Below are positions 27,338 to 37,548 of a stretch of 64,000 bases of DNA, piece after piece. The notes under the pieces are model-generated. The model worked only from the letters and a program-made list of their open reading frames with translations. It ran no database searches and was not told the origin of the DNA. How positions within the stretch are numbered: the stretch's first letter is position 1; each line of letters begins with the position of its first letter. Both the position numbers and the translations under genes were made by a program. The stretch is from Stenotrophomonas bentonitica (lineage in GTDB: Bacteria; Pseudomonadota; Gammaproteobacteria; Xanthomonadales; Xanthomonadaceae), in the NCBI RefSeq assembly GCF_013185915.1, contig NZ_JAAZUH010000001.1, positions 1,798,001 through 1,862,000 on the forward strand, given 5' to 3'.

Positions 27338-29269
27338 TTACTTGCCGGCGCTTGCCTTGTCCAGCATGTCCTGCACCGATGCGGTGGTGATCGGGTGGTA
27401 GCTGGGCTTGGCCTTTTCGAACGCCGCCTTGGCGAACGCCAGGCCTTCCGGGGTCTTCACCAGTTCGGCGTAGATCGGCAGGATCAGCTTGCGGCGGCCC
27501 ACGCGCTCGATGAACGCACCGGCGGCCTCATTGGCTTCGGCATAGCCGCTGCGGATCGCCAGCGGGTACCAGCGCATGGCGATTTCGCCATTGGCGGTGC
27601 CGGTGAAGTGGTAGGCACGGTCCAGCGCGGCCAGCTTCTCCACCGGCAGGGTCTTGCCCAGGCCGTCGATGAAGTGGACCCATTCCTGGGTACCCCATTC
27701 GCTGGTGATCTGCGCATTCGGCAGCTTGTCGCTGCCCTGCCAGGCGATGCGCGCGGTGTCGACGATGGAGAAGTTGCGCGAACGTGCCTTGGTGGCGAAC
27801 GCCGGAATGCCCGGCTCGTCCAGCCACGCCTTCAGCTCGGCATCGGTGACCGCGCCGGGCTTCTTGGACAGCAGGTTCTTCTTCAGGTACTCGACGAACT
27901 GGTCGGTGTTGGCGCTCTGGAAGGCATGGTCATCGAACCAGCCCCGCAGGAACGGGTCGAACACTTCGCGGCCGAAACGCTGCTCCAGGAACTGCAGGAA
28001 CCACGAGCCCTTGACGTAGGCCACGTTGCTCAGCGCTTCGTCGGGGTCGCGCTCGGTCAGCGGCGGCAGCGCCAGCGCCTGGTCGGCCGGGCTCATGTCC
28101 TTCACTTCGGCCAGCAGGTCGTTCTGGTCGATCTCGCGCTCCATCTCGGCCATTTCCTGGCCATACAGCGCTTCGGTGATGCGACCCTGCACGTAGGTGG
28201 TGAAGCCTTCGTTGAGCCAGATGTCCTTCCAGCTCGAGTTGGTCACCAGGTTGCCCGACCAGCTGTGCGCCAGCTCATGGGCGACCAGCGAGACCAGCGA
28301 CTTGTCGCCCACGATCACGGTCGGGGTGGCGAAGGTCAGGCGCGGGTTTTCCATGCCGCCGAACGGGAACGACGGCGGCAGCACCAGCATGTCGTAGCGG
28401 CCCCAGCGGTATTCGCCGTACAGCTTCTCGGCTGCACCGATCATCTTCTCGGTGTCTTCGAACTCCTTGGCTGCCTTGCCGACCATGGTCGGTTCGGCCC
28501 AGACGCCCGAGCGACCGGAGATCGGCTCGAACACCAGGTCGCCGGCGGCGATCGCCAGCAGGTAGGACGGGATCGGCTGCGGCATCTTGAAGGTGTAATC
28601 ACCGTCACGCGCGGCCTTGGGGTCGTTGTCGGCGCTCATCAGCACCATCACGTCCGGACGCGAGGTCACGTGCGCGCTGTAGGTAAAGCGCACGCTCGGC
28701 GTGTCCTGCAGCGGCACCCACGAACGCGCGTGGATGGCCTGGGACTGGCTGAACATGAAGGGCAGCTGCTTGCCCTCGGTCATCGACGGCTCCAGCCACT
28801 GCAGGCCCGAGGCGGTCGGCGCGGTGTGGTAGGTCACCAGCACCTTGCCCGGCTGTTCCGGGGCTTCGATGGTCAGCTTGCTGCCGAACACCTTGTCGGC
28901 CGGCGCCAGCAAGAACTGCAGCGGCGTGGTCTTGCCATCGGCGCCCACGGCTTCGACCTTCTCGATGGTCAGCTCGCGGGTGTCGAGCACCAGCTGTTTG
29001 GCGGCCTTATCCTTCCAGTCCAGCGTATAGGTGGCGGTGCCACCGATCTGCTTGAAGTCGAAGTCCAGCTTCAGGTCCAGCGCCAGGTCCTGGATGACGA
29101 CCTTGTCCGGCTCGGCATAGGAACTTTCATCGTGGCTGCGGTTGGCGGCTTTCACGGCGTTGGCGGCGCTCGGCTGGGCGGCGGGGGCCGCGGTCGGGGC
29201 GGCGGGCTCTTTGGAGCAGCCGGCGGCAAGCGCGACGGCCAGGGGAATCAGCAGGAACGGAGATCGCAT
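27338..29269 (-). CDS. M1-family zinc aminopeptidase, lipoprotein form
   Basis: 643 residues. Lipobox ALAAGCSK, so probably anchored in the outer membrane or periplasm, unlike cytoplasmic PepN. Substrate-binding FGGMENPRL, zinc site VAHELAHSWSGNL with the third ligand in LNEGFTTYVQG about 20 residues on, and a C-terminal helical domain as in leukotriene A4 hydrolase-type M1 enzymes. It removes N-terminal residues from peptides. Own terminator downstream; separate from ubiE by 63 bp. Confidence 0.92.
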   Translation of the reverse strand: MRSPFLLIPLAVALAAGCSKEPAAPTAAPAAQPSAANAVKAANRSHDESSYAEPDKVVIQDLALDLKLDFDFKQIGGTATYTLDWKDKAAKQLVLDTRELTIEKVEAVGADGKTTPLQFLLAPADKVFGSKLTIEAPEQPGKVLVTYHTAPTASGLQWLEPSMTEGKQLPFMFSQSQAIHARSWVPLQDTPSVRFTYSAHVTSRPDVMVLMSADNDPKAARDGDYTFKMPQPIPSYLLAIAAGDLVFEPISGRSGVWAEPTMVGKAAKEFEDTEKMIGAAEKLYGEYRWGRYDMLVLPPSFPFGGMENPRLTFATPTVIVGDKSLVSLVAHELAHSWSGNLVTNSSWKDIWLNEGFTTYVQGRITEALYGQEMAEMEREIDQNDLLAEVKDMSPADQALALPPLTERDPDEALSNVAYVKGSWFLQFLEQRFGREVFDPFLRGWFDDHAFQSANTDQFVEYLKKNLLSKKPGAVTDAELKAWLDEPGIPAFATKARSRNFSIVDTARIAWQGSDKLPNAQITSEWGTQEWVHFIDGLGKTLPVEKLAALDRAYHFTGTANGEIAMRWYPLAIRSGYAEANEAAGAFIERVGRRKLILPIYAELVKTPEGLAFAKAAFEKAKPSYHPITTASVQDMLDKASAGK

Positions 29270-29332
29270 TGAATCGGGACCGATCGGGGGTGAAACCGCC
29301 AGTTTACCCCCTCCCGAATCCTGAATAGGGCC

Positions 29333-30094
29333 TCAGATCTTGTACCCGGAATGGATCGAGACGATCCCCCCGGTCAGGTTCTTGTAGTGGCAGCGCGCGA
29401 ATCCGGCCTCGGCCATCATGGTCTTGAGCGCTTCCTGCGGCGGGTGCTTGCGGATGCTTTCGGCCAGGTACTGGTAGCTGTCGGCGTCGCGCGCGAACAG
29501 CTGGCCCAGCTTCGGCAGGATCTTGAACGAGTGGAAGTCGTAAATCGGCTTGAACCAGTCCGCGGTGACCTCGGAGAACTCCAGCACGCGCGCCTGCCCG
29601 CCCACCTTCAGCACGCGGTACATCTCGCGCAGCGCGGCGTCCTTGTCGGTGACGTTGCGCAGGCCGAAGGCGATGGTGACCAGGTCGAAGCTGGCGTCCG
29701 GGAACGGCAGCGCCTCGGCGTTGCACTGCACGAAATCCAGCCCGGCGACCAGCCCACGGTTGGTCAGGCGGTCGCGGCCCACGGTCAGCATGCCGGCGTT
29801 GATGTCGCCGACCACCACCTCGCCCTCGTCGCCCACCCGCTCCTTCAGCAGCACCGCGATGTCGCCGGTACCACCGGCCAGGTCGAGCACGCTGTCGCCC
29901 GGCTTCACCTGCGCGGTGGCCACGTAGTAGCGCTTCCACGCCCGGTGGATGCCCAGGCTCATCAGGTCGTTCATCAGGTCGTAGTTGCGCGCGACCGAGG
30001 TGAACACTTCGCCCACCAGCTTCTGCTTGTCCGAGGCGGCTACGTCACGGAAGCCGAAATGGGTGGTGCCAGTCTTGTAGGGGGATTCGCTCAT
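29333..30094 (-). CDS. ubiE: Ubiquinone/menaquinone methyltransferase UbiE
   Basis: 253 residues. Class I SAM methyltransferase for C-methylation in ubiquinone synthesis. FTSVARNYDLMNDLMSLGIHRAWKR is the UbiE N-terminal signature (seen in part), VLDLAGGTGDIAV the SAM loop, and LTGGIVSIHSGYKI the standard C-terminus. Length and both ends agree with the family. Divergent from the cytosine deaminase gene with 71 bp between starts. Confidence 0.96.
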   Translation of the reverse strand: MSESPYKTGTTHFGFRDVAASDKQKLVGEVFTSVARNYDLMNDLMSLGIHRAWKRYYVATAQVKPGDSVLDLAGGTGDIAVLLKERVGDEGEVVVGDINAGMLTVGRDRLTNRGLVAGLDFVQCNAEALPFPDASFDLVTIAFGLRNVTDKDAALREMYRVLKVGGQARVLEFSEVTADWFKPIYDFHSFKILPKLGQLFARDADSYQYLAESIRKHPPQEALKTMMAEAGFARCHYKNLTGGIVSIHSGYKI

Positions 30095-30165
30095 GCCGCC
30101 GATTATCGCACCGCCGGCCGGCCTGCGGCACCTTATGATGCCCCCTTCACTTCAACGGACTGCCC

Positions 30166-30618
30166 ATGATCAGCACCCCCGACTACGCCGCCCTGCTCGA
30201 AACCGCCATTGCCGAAGCCCGCCAGGGCCTGGCCGAGGGCGGCATTCCGATCGGCGCGGCGCTGTACCACAACGACGGGCGCCTGCTCGGCTGCGGCCAC
30301 AACCGCCGCGTGCAGGAAGGCGACCCCTCGGTGCATGGCGAGACCGACGCCTTCCGCAAGGCCGGTCGCCAGCGTCGCTACCAGGACACCATCATGGTCA
30401 CCACCCTGGCGCCCTGCTGGTACTGCAGCGGGCTGGTGCGCCAGTTCAACATCGGCACCGTGGTGGTGGGCGAGTCGGTCACTTTCCAGGGCGGCATCGA
30501 CTGGCTGCGTGAGGCCGGCGTGCAGGTGATCGACATGCAGAACCAGGAATGCATCGACCTGCTCGGCGGATTCATCTCGGCCCACCCCGAAGTCTGGAAC
30601 GAAGACATCGGCGAGTAA
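30166..30618 (+). CDS. Cytosine deaminase of the yeast Fcy1 type
   Basis: 150 residues, CDA/dCMP deaminase fold. Zinc site: His57 and catalytic Glu59 in VHGETDAF, Cys84 and Cys87 in LAPCWYC. The C-terminus ...WNEDIGE, the HN before the active site and the GGIPIG opening match Saccharomyces Fcy1 closely, more so than tRNA adenosine deaminases. It would convert cytosine to uracil and salvage pyrimidines. Residues that set base specificity were not tested, so a related nucleobase is possible. Confidence 0.85.
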   Translation: MISTPDYAALLETAIAEARQGLAEGGIPIGAALYHNDGRLLGCGHNRRVQEGDPSVHGETDAFRKAGRQRRYQDTIMVTTLAPCWYCSGLVRQFNIGTVVVGESVTFQGGIDWLREAGVQVIDMQNQECIDLLGGFISAHPEVWNEDIGE

Positions 30619-30626
30619 CCCGCACC

Positions 30627-30652
30627 GCATCGTGCGCCGCGGCGCACGATGC
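30627..30652. terminator. Perfect 26-nt palindrome after the deaminase gene
   Basis: Arms GCATCGTGCGCCG/CGGCGCACGATGC centred on 30639/30640, starting 8 bp past the stop. A strong hairpin without a T run; terminator or processing site. The remaining 160 bp to the next gene hold nothing recognisable. Confidence 0.6.
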
Positions 30653-30815
30653 AGGTCGATGACGACACCCTTGGCGACGGTTGGCGTGCCGCAGTCATGA
30701 ATACTTCAGCTGCGCAGGGGCGATCCGCACGCCCGCTGCACATTGCCGTGACACCCCATGCACTGCGCGTTACGCATCATCAGGGTGCCTTCTCTTCCTG
30801 TGAATCGCCGCAACC

Positions 30816-31148
30816 ATGTCCTCCGTGCCGCTGTCCATTCCAGACGTGATCAACGTCGAGGCCGAAATCGCCTATTGGCGCAAGCAACATGCGGACGGCA
30901 ACATGAAGTTGCCCTCGTTCGGGCATTACGTTCCGTGGATCAAGTTCGCCTGCGACTCGCTGATCTCGCACCCGCGGGCCGGCGACAAGGAGCGCGACGA
31001 AGCCTTCCAGGCGCACTTTGCCTACCAGATCATGCCGCGGCTGACCGAGGCCGAAGCGCGTGAGTTCGTCGAACAGGTCTGGGAAAACGTGTACCTGCGC
31101 AGCCAGCACGACCAGAACGCCCGCCCGCGACTGAGCGCCGGCGCCTGA
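30816..31148 (+). CDS. Small conserved protein of unknown function
   Basis: 110 residues, soluble, rich in aromatic and charged residues (FGHYVPWIKFACD, FAYQIMPRLTEAEAREFVEQVWENVY). No signal peptide, no family recognised. Codon usage and GC content match its neighbours. It sits 7 bp upstream of the iron-permease-family gene and is likely cotranscribed. Confidence 0.7.
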   Translation: MSSVPLSIPDVINVEAEIAYWRKQHADGNMKLPSFGHYVPWIKFACDSLISHPRAGDKERDEAFQAHFAYQIMPRLTEAEAREFVEQVWENVYLRSQHDQNARPRLSAGA

Positions 31149-31155
31149 GCGTTTC

Positions 31156-31551
31156 ATGAAACTCCGCAGCGTGTTCAACCTGGTCGCCAAGAAGGCGTCC
31201 TACGCGGCGGGTACGCCGTGGACCTTCCTGGGCGCGGTGACCATCGTGGTGATCTGGGCCCTGAGCGGGCCCGTGTTCAAGTTCAACGACACCTGGCAGC
31301 TGGTCATCAACACCGGCACCACCATCATCACCTTCCTGATGGTGTTCCTGATCCAGCACAGCCAGAACGCGGACACCGCCGCGATCCAGATCAAGCTGGA
31401 CGAGCTGATCCGCGTTACCGCCGAGGCCAACAACGAATTGCTGGATTTGGAGGAGCTGGACGAGGAGCGGCTGGAGGAGATCCGGCGCACCTATGAAGAG
31501 ATGGCGCGAAAAGCGAGTGCCACCCTGGCGAAGCGGCGCGGGGATCGTTGA
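31156..31551 (+). CDS. Low-affinity iron permease-family small membrane protein
   Basis: 131 residues with two membrane segments (WTFLGAVTIVVIWALSG and IITFLMVFLIQ) and a charged C-terminal coiled coil. Matches the bacterial proteins grouped with yeast Fet4 as low-affinity iron permease family, including the hallmark FNDTWQLVINTGTTI and QHSQNADTAAIQIKLDELI. Whether the bacterial members carry iron is not established. Confidence 0.8.
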   Translation: MKLRSVFNLVAKKASYAAGTPWTFLGAVTIVVIWALSGPVFKFNDTWQLVINTGTTIITFLMVFLIQHSQNADTAAIQIKLDELIRVTAEANNELLDLEELDEERLEEIRRTYEEMARKASATLAKRRGDR

Positions 31552-31579
31552 GGTCGGCGCCTGTCCGGGCACCGCGTGG

Positions 31580-31662
31580 GACACGCATGGCGTGTCGCTA
31601 CGCATCCCCGCCGTCGATCAATCCGCCATCTGCCCACCGCATAGAGACACGCCATGCGTGTC
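31580..31662. repeat. Head-to-head pair of SMAG-type palindromes
   Basis: Left element GACACGC-ATG-GCGTGTC followed by GCTAC (31580-31601); right element TAGA plus GACACGC-CAT-GCGTGTC (31642-31662). The left 19 nt (31578-31596) are the exact reverse complement of 31646-31664, so the pair can also form one long stem. Placed between convergent genes (iron-permease family and smeF). Confidence 0.8.
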
Positions 31663-31674
31663 CCACGCGCACCG

Positions 31675-33075
31675 TCAACGCGCGGCTACCTCCCCCCGCT
31701 CATACCAACCGCCACCGAGCACCTTGTACAACGCCACCTGGTTGGACAGCTGGTTCAACTGCGTGCTGACCAGCGACTGCCGTGCGCTGTAGGCGGTCCG
31801 CCGCGCGTCCAGGAGGGTCAGGAAGCTGTCCAGCCCCGCGTCGTAGCGCGCCTGCGACAACCGCTGCGCCTGCTCGGCGGCCGCGACCAGCGCCTGCTGC
31901 GAACCCAGCTGCGCATCCAGGCTGTCATTCAACGCCAGCGCATCGGCCGCTTCGCGGAAGCCGGACTGGATCGCCTTCTCATACTGGGCCAGGGCGATGT
32001 CGCGGTTGGCGTTGGCCACGCCGAGTCCGGCGCGCAGCTTGCCGCCCTGGAAGATGGGCAGGTTGAGCGTCGGCATGAAGCTCCAGACCCGGGTGCCCGA
32101 ATCGAACAGGCCCGACAGTTCCGACGACGCCGAACCGACACTGCCGGTCAGGCTGATCGAGGGGAAGAACGCCGCACGCGCCGCGCCGATGTTGGCGTTG
32201 GCCGCCAGCAGGGTGTGCTCGGCGGCCATCACGTCCGGCCGGCGCAGCAACACCTCGCCCGGCACGCCGCCCGGAATCGCGCGCACGGCAGCGACCTCGG
32301 TGGATTCCCCGTCCGGCAGCAGCGCGGCGTCGACCGGTCCGCCGGCCAGCAGCACCAGCGCGTTGCGGTCCTGGGCGACCTGGCCCTGGAAGCGGGCCAC
32401 GTCGGTGCGCGCGGTTTCCACCAGCGTGCGGGTCTGGCTGAGTTCCAGCGCCGATGCGCTGCCCAGCTGGTGGCGCGCTTCGCTCAGGCGCAGCGAATCT
32501 TCATAGGTCGCCAGCGTCGCCTCGGCGATCTTCAGCTGCTCGCTGTCCGCGCCCAGGGTCAGCCACGCGTTGGCCACTTCGGCCACCAGCGCCAGCTGCG
32601 CATTGCGGCGGTTGGCGGCTTCGGCGAAGTACTGCTGCAGCGCCGCCTGGCTCAGGTTGCGCACGCGCCCGAACAGGTCCAGTTCGAACTCGACCACGCC
32701 CAGGTTGGCGCTGAACTGTTCGGTGACCGGCGCGTCGCCGCCGCTGCGGGTCATCTGCCCCTGTACGCCCACCGCCGGGACGCGGTCGGCGCGCTGGATG
32801 CGGTACTGCGCACGCGCCTTGTCCACGTTGAGCACGGCCACGCGCAGGTCGCGGTTGTTGTCCAGCGACTGTGCGATCAGCGACTGCAGGCGCGGGTCGA
32901 CGAAGAAATCGCGCCAGCCGATGTCGGCCACTTCGCCCGCCGCCGCGGTGGCGGTGGACGCCGGCCACTGCGCCGGGATCGCCGGCGCGACCTCGGTGCT
33001 GCGCGGTTCAAGGGTGGCGCAGCCGGAGAGCGACAGGACGGCGGCGATGGACAGGATCAACGATGTAGTTTTCAT
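31675..33075 (-). CDS. smeF: RND efflux outer-membrane channel lipoprotein (SmeF-like)
   Basis: 466 residues, NodT/OprM family. Lipobox VLSLSGCAT. The repeat architecture is the usual double TolC-type module, with [16 protein letters not shown] [19 protein letters not shown] and the second-half [21 protein letters not shown] and [12 protein letters not shown]. It forms the trimeric exit duct for the pump. Start overlaps smeE by 4 bp. The smeF name is based on gene order with a divergent SmeT-like repressor. Confidence 0.87.
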   Translation of the reverse strand: MKTTSLILSIAAVLSLSGCATLEPRSTEVAPAIPAQWPASTATAAAGEVADIGWRDFFVDPRLQSLIAQSLDNNRDLRVAVLNVDKARAQYRIQRADRVPAVGVQGQMTRSGGDAPVTEQFSANLGVVEFELDLFGRVRNLSQAALQQYFAEAANRRNAQLALVAEVANAWLTLGADSEQLKIAEATLATYEDSLRLSEARHQLGSASALELSQTRTLVETARTDVARFQGQVAQDRNALVLLAGGPVDAALLPDGESTEVAAVRAIPGGVPGEVLLRRPDVMAAEHTLLAANANIGAARAAFFPSISLTGSVGSASSELSGLFDSGTRVWSFMPTLNLPIFQGGKLRAGLGVANANRDIALAQYEKAIQSGFREAADALALNDSLDAQLGSQQALVAAAEQAQRLSQARYDAGLDSFLTLLDARRTAYSARQSLVSTQLNQLSNQVALYKVLGGGWYERGEVAAR

Positions 33076-36000
33076 GATGCTTTCCGGGAATCGGTGCGCC
33101 GGTTGAACAGCTTCTGCACCACTACGAAGAACAACGGAATGAAGAACAGGCCCAGCACCGTGCCGACGATCATGCCGCCGAGCACGCCGGTGCCGATCGC
33201 CCGCTGCGCGCCGGAACCGGCACCGGAGGCGATCGCCAGCGGCAGCACGCCCAGGCCGAACGCCAGCGAGGTCATGATGATCGGGCGCAGGCGGTCGCGG
33301 ACCGCGTGCATGGTGGCTTCCAGCACGCCCACGCCCTTCTCCAGGTTCTCCTTGGCGAACTCCACGATCAGGATCGCGTTCTTGCTGGTCAGGCCCACCG
33401 TGGTCAGCATCGCCACCTGGAAATAGATGTCGCGTTCCATGCCACGCATGCTGTTGGCCAGCACCGCACCGAGGATGCCCAGCGGCGCCACCAGCAGCAC
33501 CGAGGTCGGCACGCTCCAGCTTTCATACAGGGCGGCCAGGCACAGGAACACGATCAGCAGCGAAAGCGTGTACAGCAGCGGTGTCTGCGAACCGGCCTGG
33601 CGTTCCTGGTAGGACAGCGCGGTCCATTCGATCTCGAAGCCCGGCGGCAGGTCCTTGGCGATCCGCTCGATCTCGGCCATGGCATCGCCCGAGGCGACGC
33701 CCGGGGCCGGTTCGCCCTGGATCTCCATCGCCGACACGCCGTTGTAGCGCTCCAGGCGTGGCGAACCGTAGTCCCAGCGCTTGGACGCGAAGGCGCTGAA
33801 CGGCACCATCTCGCCGGCGCTGTTCTTCACCGACCACAGGTTGAAGTCGTCCGGGTTCATGCGGAACTCGGCGTCGGACTGCACGTACACGCGCTTGACC
33901 CGGCCACGGTCGATGAAGTCATCGATGTAGCTGCTGCCCCAGGCCGCGGCCAGGGTGCTGTTGACCGAGCTGATCGACAGCCCCAGTGCATTGGCCTTCT
34001 CCACGTCCACGTCGATGCGCAGCTGCGGGGTGTCTTCCTGGCCGTTCGGACGCACGTTGGCCAGCAGCTTGCTCTGCGCGGCGCCCCCGAGCAGCTGGTT
34101 GCGGGCGTTGAGCAGGGCTTCGTGGCCCTGGCCGCTGTTGTCCTTCAGGAAGAAGGTGTAGCCCGAGCCGATGCCCAGCTCCGGCATGGCCGGCGGCGGG
34201 AACGCGAAGATGAAGGCGTCCTTGACCTGGCCCAGCGCGCCCATCGCACGCCCGGTGATCGGACCCACGCCCTGGTCGGCATCACGCTCCTTCCAGTCCT
34301 TGAGCTTGATGAAGGACATGCCCGCGTTCTGGCCCATGCCGGCGAAGCTGAAGCCCTGCACCGAGAACACCGATTCAACCGCCTCGGTTTCGTTCTTCAG
34401 GAAGTGGTCTTCCAGCTTGTACATCGCTTCCAGGGTACGTTCCTGGGTCGCGCCAACCGGCGTCTGCACCAGCGCCATCAGGATGCCCTGGTCTTCATTG
34501 GGCAGGAACGAGCTGGGCAGGCGCGCGAACATCAGGCCCATCACCACCACCAGGGCGGCGAACACGGCCATGAAGCGCCACGGCCGCGCCAGGATGCCCT
34601 TGACCCCGCGCTGGTAGCTTTCGCTGGAGCGGTCGAAGCCGCGGTTGAAGGCGTTGAAGAAACGACCGGACCAGCCCTTGTGCGCGACGTGGTGCTCGCC
34701 CTTCTTCAGCGGCTTGAGCATGGTGGCGCACAGCGCCGGGGTCAGCACGATGGCGACCAGCACCGACAACGCCATTGCAGAAACGATCGTGGCCGAGAAC
34801 TGCCGGTAGATCACGCCGGTGGACCCGCTCATGAAGGCCATCGGCACGAACACCGCCGACAGCACCAGGCCGATACCCACCAGCGCGCCGGTGATCTGGC
34901 CCATCGACTTGCGGGTCGCCTCCAGCGGCGACAGCCCCTCTTCGGACATGATGCGTTCGACGTTCTCCACCACCACGATGGCGTCGTCGACCAGCAGGCC
35001 GATGGCGAGCACCATCGCGAACATGGTCAGCATGTTGATCGAGAAGCCCAGCGCGGCCAGGATGCCGAACGTGCCCAGCAGCACCACCGGTACCGCGATG
35101 GTGGGAATCAGGGTGGCGCGGAAGTTCTGCAGGAACAGGTACATCACCACGAACACCAGGATGATCGCTTCGATCAGGGTCTTGATCACGCCCTTGATCG
35201 AGACCTGCACGAACGGGGTGGTGTCGTACGGCACCACCGACTCCAGGCCGGCCGGGAAGTTGGCCTTCAGGTCGTCCAGCGCGGCGCGCACGCCGTTGGC
35301 GGTGTCCAGCGCGTTGGCGCCGGTGGCCAGGGTGATGGCGATACCGGTGGACGGCTTGCCGTTGTAGCGGGTGACGAAATCGTAGCTTTCCGCGCCCAGC
35401 TCGACGCGGGCGACATCGCCCAGGCGCAGTTCGCTGCCGTCGGTGCCGCCGCGGACCAGGATATTGCGGAACTGTTCCGGGGTCTGCAGGCGGTCCTGCG
35501 CGTTGATGGTGGCGTTGAGCTGCTGGCCCTTGACCGACGGCGCGCCGCCGAGCTGGCCGATGGCGACCTGCGCGTTCTGCGCGGTGATCGCGGCGGTCAC
35601 CTCATCCACTGACAGTTTGTAGGTGTGCAGCTTGTTGGGGTCCAGCCAGATGCGCATGGCGTACTTGCCACCGAACACCTGGATGTTGCCCACGCCCGGC
35701 ACGCGGCTGAGCGGGTCGACGACATTGGAGCCGACGTAGTCGGAGATGTCGTTGGCGTCCATGCTGCCGTCGTTGGAGACGAAGCCGATCACCTGCAGGA
35801 AGCCGCTGCTGGACTTGGCGACGTTGATGCCCTGGCGCTGCACTTCCTGCGGCAGCAGCGGCATGGCCAGCTGCAGCTTGTTCTGCACCTGCACCTGGGC
35901 GATGTCCGGGTCGGTACCGCTTTCGAAGGTCAGGGTGATGGTGGCCTGGCCGTTGGCCGAGCTGTTGGACGAGAAGTAGATCAGGCCATCGATGCCCTTC

Positions 36001-36206
36001 ATGTTCTGCTCGATGATCTGGGTCACCGAGTCTTCGACCACCTTGGCCGAGGCGCCCGGATAGGTGGCGCTGATCTCGACGGCGGGCGGCGCTACTTCCG
36101 GGTACATCGACACCGGCAGCTTGAGCACCGCCAGCGCACCGGCGAGCATGATGATGATCGCAATCACCCACGCGAAGATGGGGCGATCAATGAAATAACG
36201 AGCCAT
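33072..36206 (-). CDS. smeE: RND multidrug efflux pump inner-membrane transporter (SmeE-like)
   Basis: 1044 residues, AcrB/MexB (HAE1) family, 12 membrane helices with two large periplasmic loops. The proton-relay Asp pair is in [18 protein letters not shown] (helix 4); the N-terminus [17 protein letters not shown] and the [19 protein letters not shown] porter stretch are canonical. It expels antibiotics, dyes and plant compounds in exchange for protons. The length agrees with S. maltophilia SmeE as I recall it. 12 bp downstream of smeD. Confidence 0.92.
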   Translation of the reverse strand: MARYFIDRPIFAWVIAIIIMLAGALAVLKLPVSMYPEVAPPAVEISATYPGASAKVVEDSVTQIIEQNMKGIDGLIYFSSNSSANGQATITLTFESGTDPDIAQVQVQNKLQLAMPLLPQEVQRQGINVAKSSSGFLQVIGFVSNDGSMDANDISDYVGSNVVDPLSRVPGVGNIQVFGGKYAMRIWLDPNKLHTYKLSVDEVTAAITAQNAQVAIGQLGGAPSVKGQQLNATINAQDRLQTPEQFRNILVRGGTDGSELRLGDVARVELGAESYDFVTRYNGKPSTGIAITLATGANALDTANGVRAALDDLKANFPAGLESVVPYDTTPFVQVSIKGVIKTLIEAIILVFVVMYLFLQNFRATLIPTIAVPVVLLGTFGILAALGFSINMLTMFAMVLAIGLLVDDAIVVVENVERIMSEEGLSPLEATRKSMGQITGALVGIGLVLSAVFVPMAFMSGSTGVIYRQFSATIVSAMALSVLVAIVLTPALCATMLKPLKKGEHHVAHKGWSGRFFNAFNRGFDRSSESYQRGVKGILARPWRFMAVFAALVVVMGLMFARLPSSFLPNEDQGILMALVQTPVGATQERTLEAMYKLEDHFLKNETEAVESVFSVQGFSFAGMGQNAGMSFIKLKDWKERDADQGVGPITGRAMGALGQVKDAFIFAFPPPAMPELGIGSGYTFFLKDNSGQGHEALLNARNQLLGGAAQSKLLANVRPNGQEDTPQLRIDVDVEKANALGLSISSVNSTLAAAWGSSYIDDFIDRGRVKRVYVQSDAEFRMNPDDFNLWSVKNSAGEMVPFSAFASKRWDYGSPRLERYNGVSAMEIQGEPAPGVASGDAMAEIERIAKDLPPGFEIEWTALSYQERQAGSQTPLLYTLSLLIVFLCLAALYESWSVPTSVLLVAPLGILGAVLANSMRGMERDIYFQVAMLTTVGLTSKNAILIVEFAKENLEKGVGVLEATMHAVRDRLRPIIMTSLAFGLGVLPLAIASGAGSGAQRAIGTGVLGGMIVGTVLGLFFIPLFFVVVQKLFNRRTDSRKAS

Positions 36207-36218
36207 GGGGTGCGTTCC

Positions 36219-37385
36219 TTACTGCTTGCCGGCCGCAGCCGCCGGGGCTGCGGGGGCGGCGCCCATTTCAGTGGCCTGCACGGGCATGCCCGGCTGGATC
36301 TTCTGCAGGCCTTCGACGATGACCTTGTCGCCGGCCTTCAGGCCGTCTTCGACCAGCCACTTGCTGCCCAGGGCGCGGCTGACCTTGACCGGTCGCACTT
36401 CGACCTTGTTGTCCTTGCCGACCACCATGGCGCTGGTCTCGCCCTTGGCGTCGCGGGCGATGCCCTGCATCGGCACCAGCAGGGCGCTTTCGCGCACGCC
36501 GCTGCCGACCTGGGCGCGCACGTACATGCCGGGCATCAGCACCTGGTCGGGGTTGGCGACCTTGACCCGCAGCGCGTAGCTGCCGGTGCTGGGGTCCACG
36601 CTGACTTCGGAGAATTCCAGGCTGCCCTTGTGCTCGAACGGGGTGCCGTCGTCGAGCAGGATGGTCACCGGCAGGCTCTGGTTGTCCTGCAGGCGGCCGC
36701 TGGCCAGTTCGCGGCGCAGCTGCAGCAGTTCGCTGGCGGACTGGGTCAGGTCCACATAGATCGGGTCGAGCTGCTGCACGGTGGCCAGGGCGTCGGCCTG
36801 GCCGGCGCTGACCAGCGCGCCCTGGGTGACCGAGGACTTGCCGATGCGGCCGCTGATCGGAGCGGTGATGCGGGCAAAGCCGAGGGTGACATTGGCGGCG
36901 TCGAGCGCGGCCTTGGCGGCACCGACATCGGCTTCGGCCTGCTTCTGCGCGGCGACGGCGTTTTCGAGGTCCTGCTGGCTGACCGCGTCGACCTTGGCCA
37001 GTTCGGTGATGCGCTTGGCGCTCAGGCGTGCGGCATTGGCGGTGGCTTCGGCGCGCGCAAGCTGGGCGCGGGCGCTGTTGGCCTCGGCGCGGTAGCTGGC
37101 GTCGTCGACCTGGTACAGCGGCTGGCCGGCGGTGACCAGGCCGCCCTCGGTGAACAGGCGCTTGGCGACGATGCCACTGACCTGCGGGCGCACTTCGGCG
37201 ACCAGGAAGGCATTGGTGCGGCCGGGCAGTTCGCGGGTCAGGCCGACCTGTTCGGCCTTGAGGGTGGCGACGGTGACCTGGCCGGGACCGCCCTGCTGGC
37301 CTTCCTGTTCACTGCCGCCGCAGGCGGACAGGGTCAGGGCGATCGCCAGGGACAGGGCGAGGAAGCGATACGGGGTTGGAGACAT
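36219..37385 (-). CDS. smeD: RND efflux periplasmic adaptor lipoprotein (SmeD-like)
   Basis: 388 residues. Lipobox TLSACGG. Lipoyl/barrel-sandwich and hairpin regions (about 60-190: RPQVSGIVAKRLFTEGG, then an Ala-rich coiled coil) and the membrane-proximal beta domain ending in GLQKIQPGMPVQ. It bridges the pump and the outer-membrane channel. ATG 37385 opens the signal peptide; the 6-codon extension upstream has only an alternative start codon. Promoter and operator lie in the 163-bp gap to smeT. Confidence 0.9.
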   Translation of the reverse strand: MSPTPYRFLALSLAIALTLSACGGSEQEGQQGGPGQVTVATLKAEQVGLTRELPGRTNAFLVAEVRPQVSGIVAKRLFTEGGLVTAGQPLYQVDDASYRAEANSARAQLARAEATANAARLSAKRITELAKVDAVSQQDLENAVAAQKQAEADVGAAKAALDAANVTLGFARITAPISGRIGKSSVTQGALVSAGQADALATVQQLDPIYVDLTQSASELLQLRRELASGRLQDNQSLPVTILLDDGTPFEHKGSLEFSEVSVDPSTGSYALRVKVANPDQVLMPGMYVRAQVGSGVRESALLVPMQGIARDAKGETSAMVVGKDNKVEVRPVKVSRALGSKWLVEDGLKAGDKVIVEGLQKIQPGMPVQATEMGAAPAAPAAAAGKQ

Positions 37386-37470
37386 GGTGGGGGCTCGCGG
37401 CAAACAGAAAGAGGGCTGGGAAAACCGCTCTCGTAGCTACGCGCGGTCCTCACCGAGGATCAGTGGGGCG

Positions 37471-37503
37471 TAAATATACATACATGCATGTTTGTTTGTA
37501 AAC
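37471..37503. promoter_or_regulatory. SmeT-type pseudopalindromic operator
   Basis: AT-rich island centred on CATGCATG (37483-37490), with left arm of ATACATA type and right arm of TTTGTTTGTAAA type. It lies between smeD and smeT, the location of the known SmeT operator in S. maltophilia, and stands out from the GC-rich surroundings. Confidence 0.75.
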
Positions 37504-37548
37504 GGGTACAATTCAGGCCGGTTTCATCCAGCACGTGCACAGAGCGCA

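Noticed and set aside
33306..35612. Long open frame opposite smeE
   Set aside because: Low-complexity His/Gln/Arg antisense translation typical of high-GC shadow frames.
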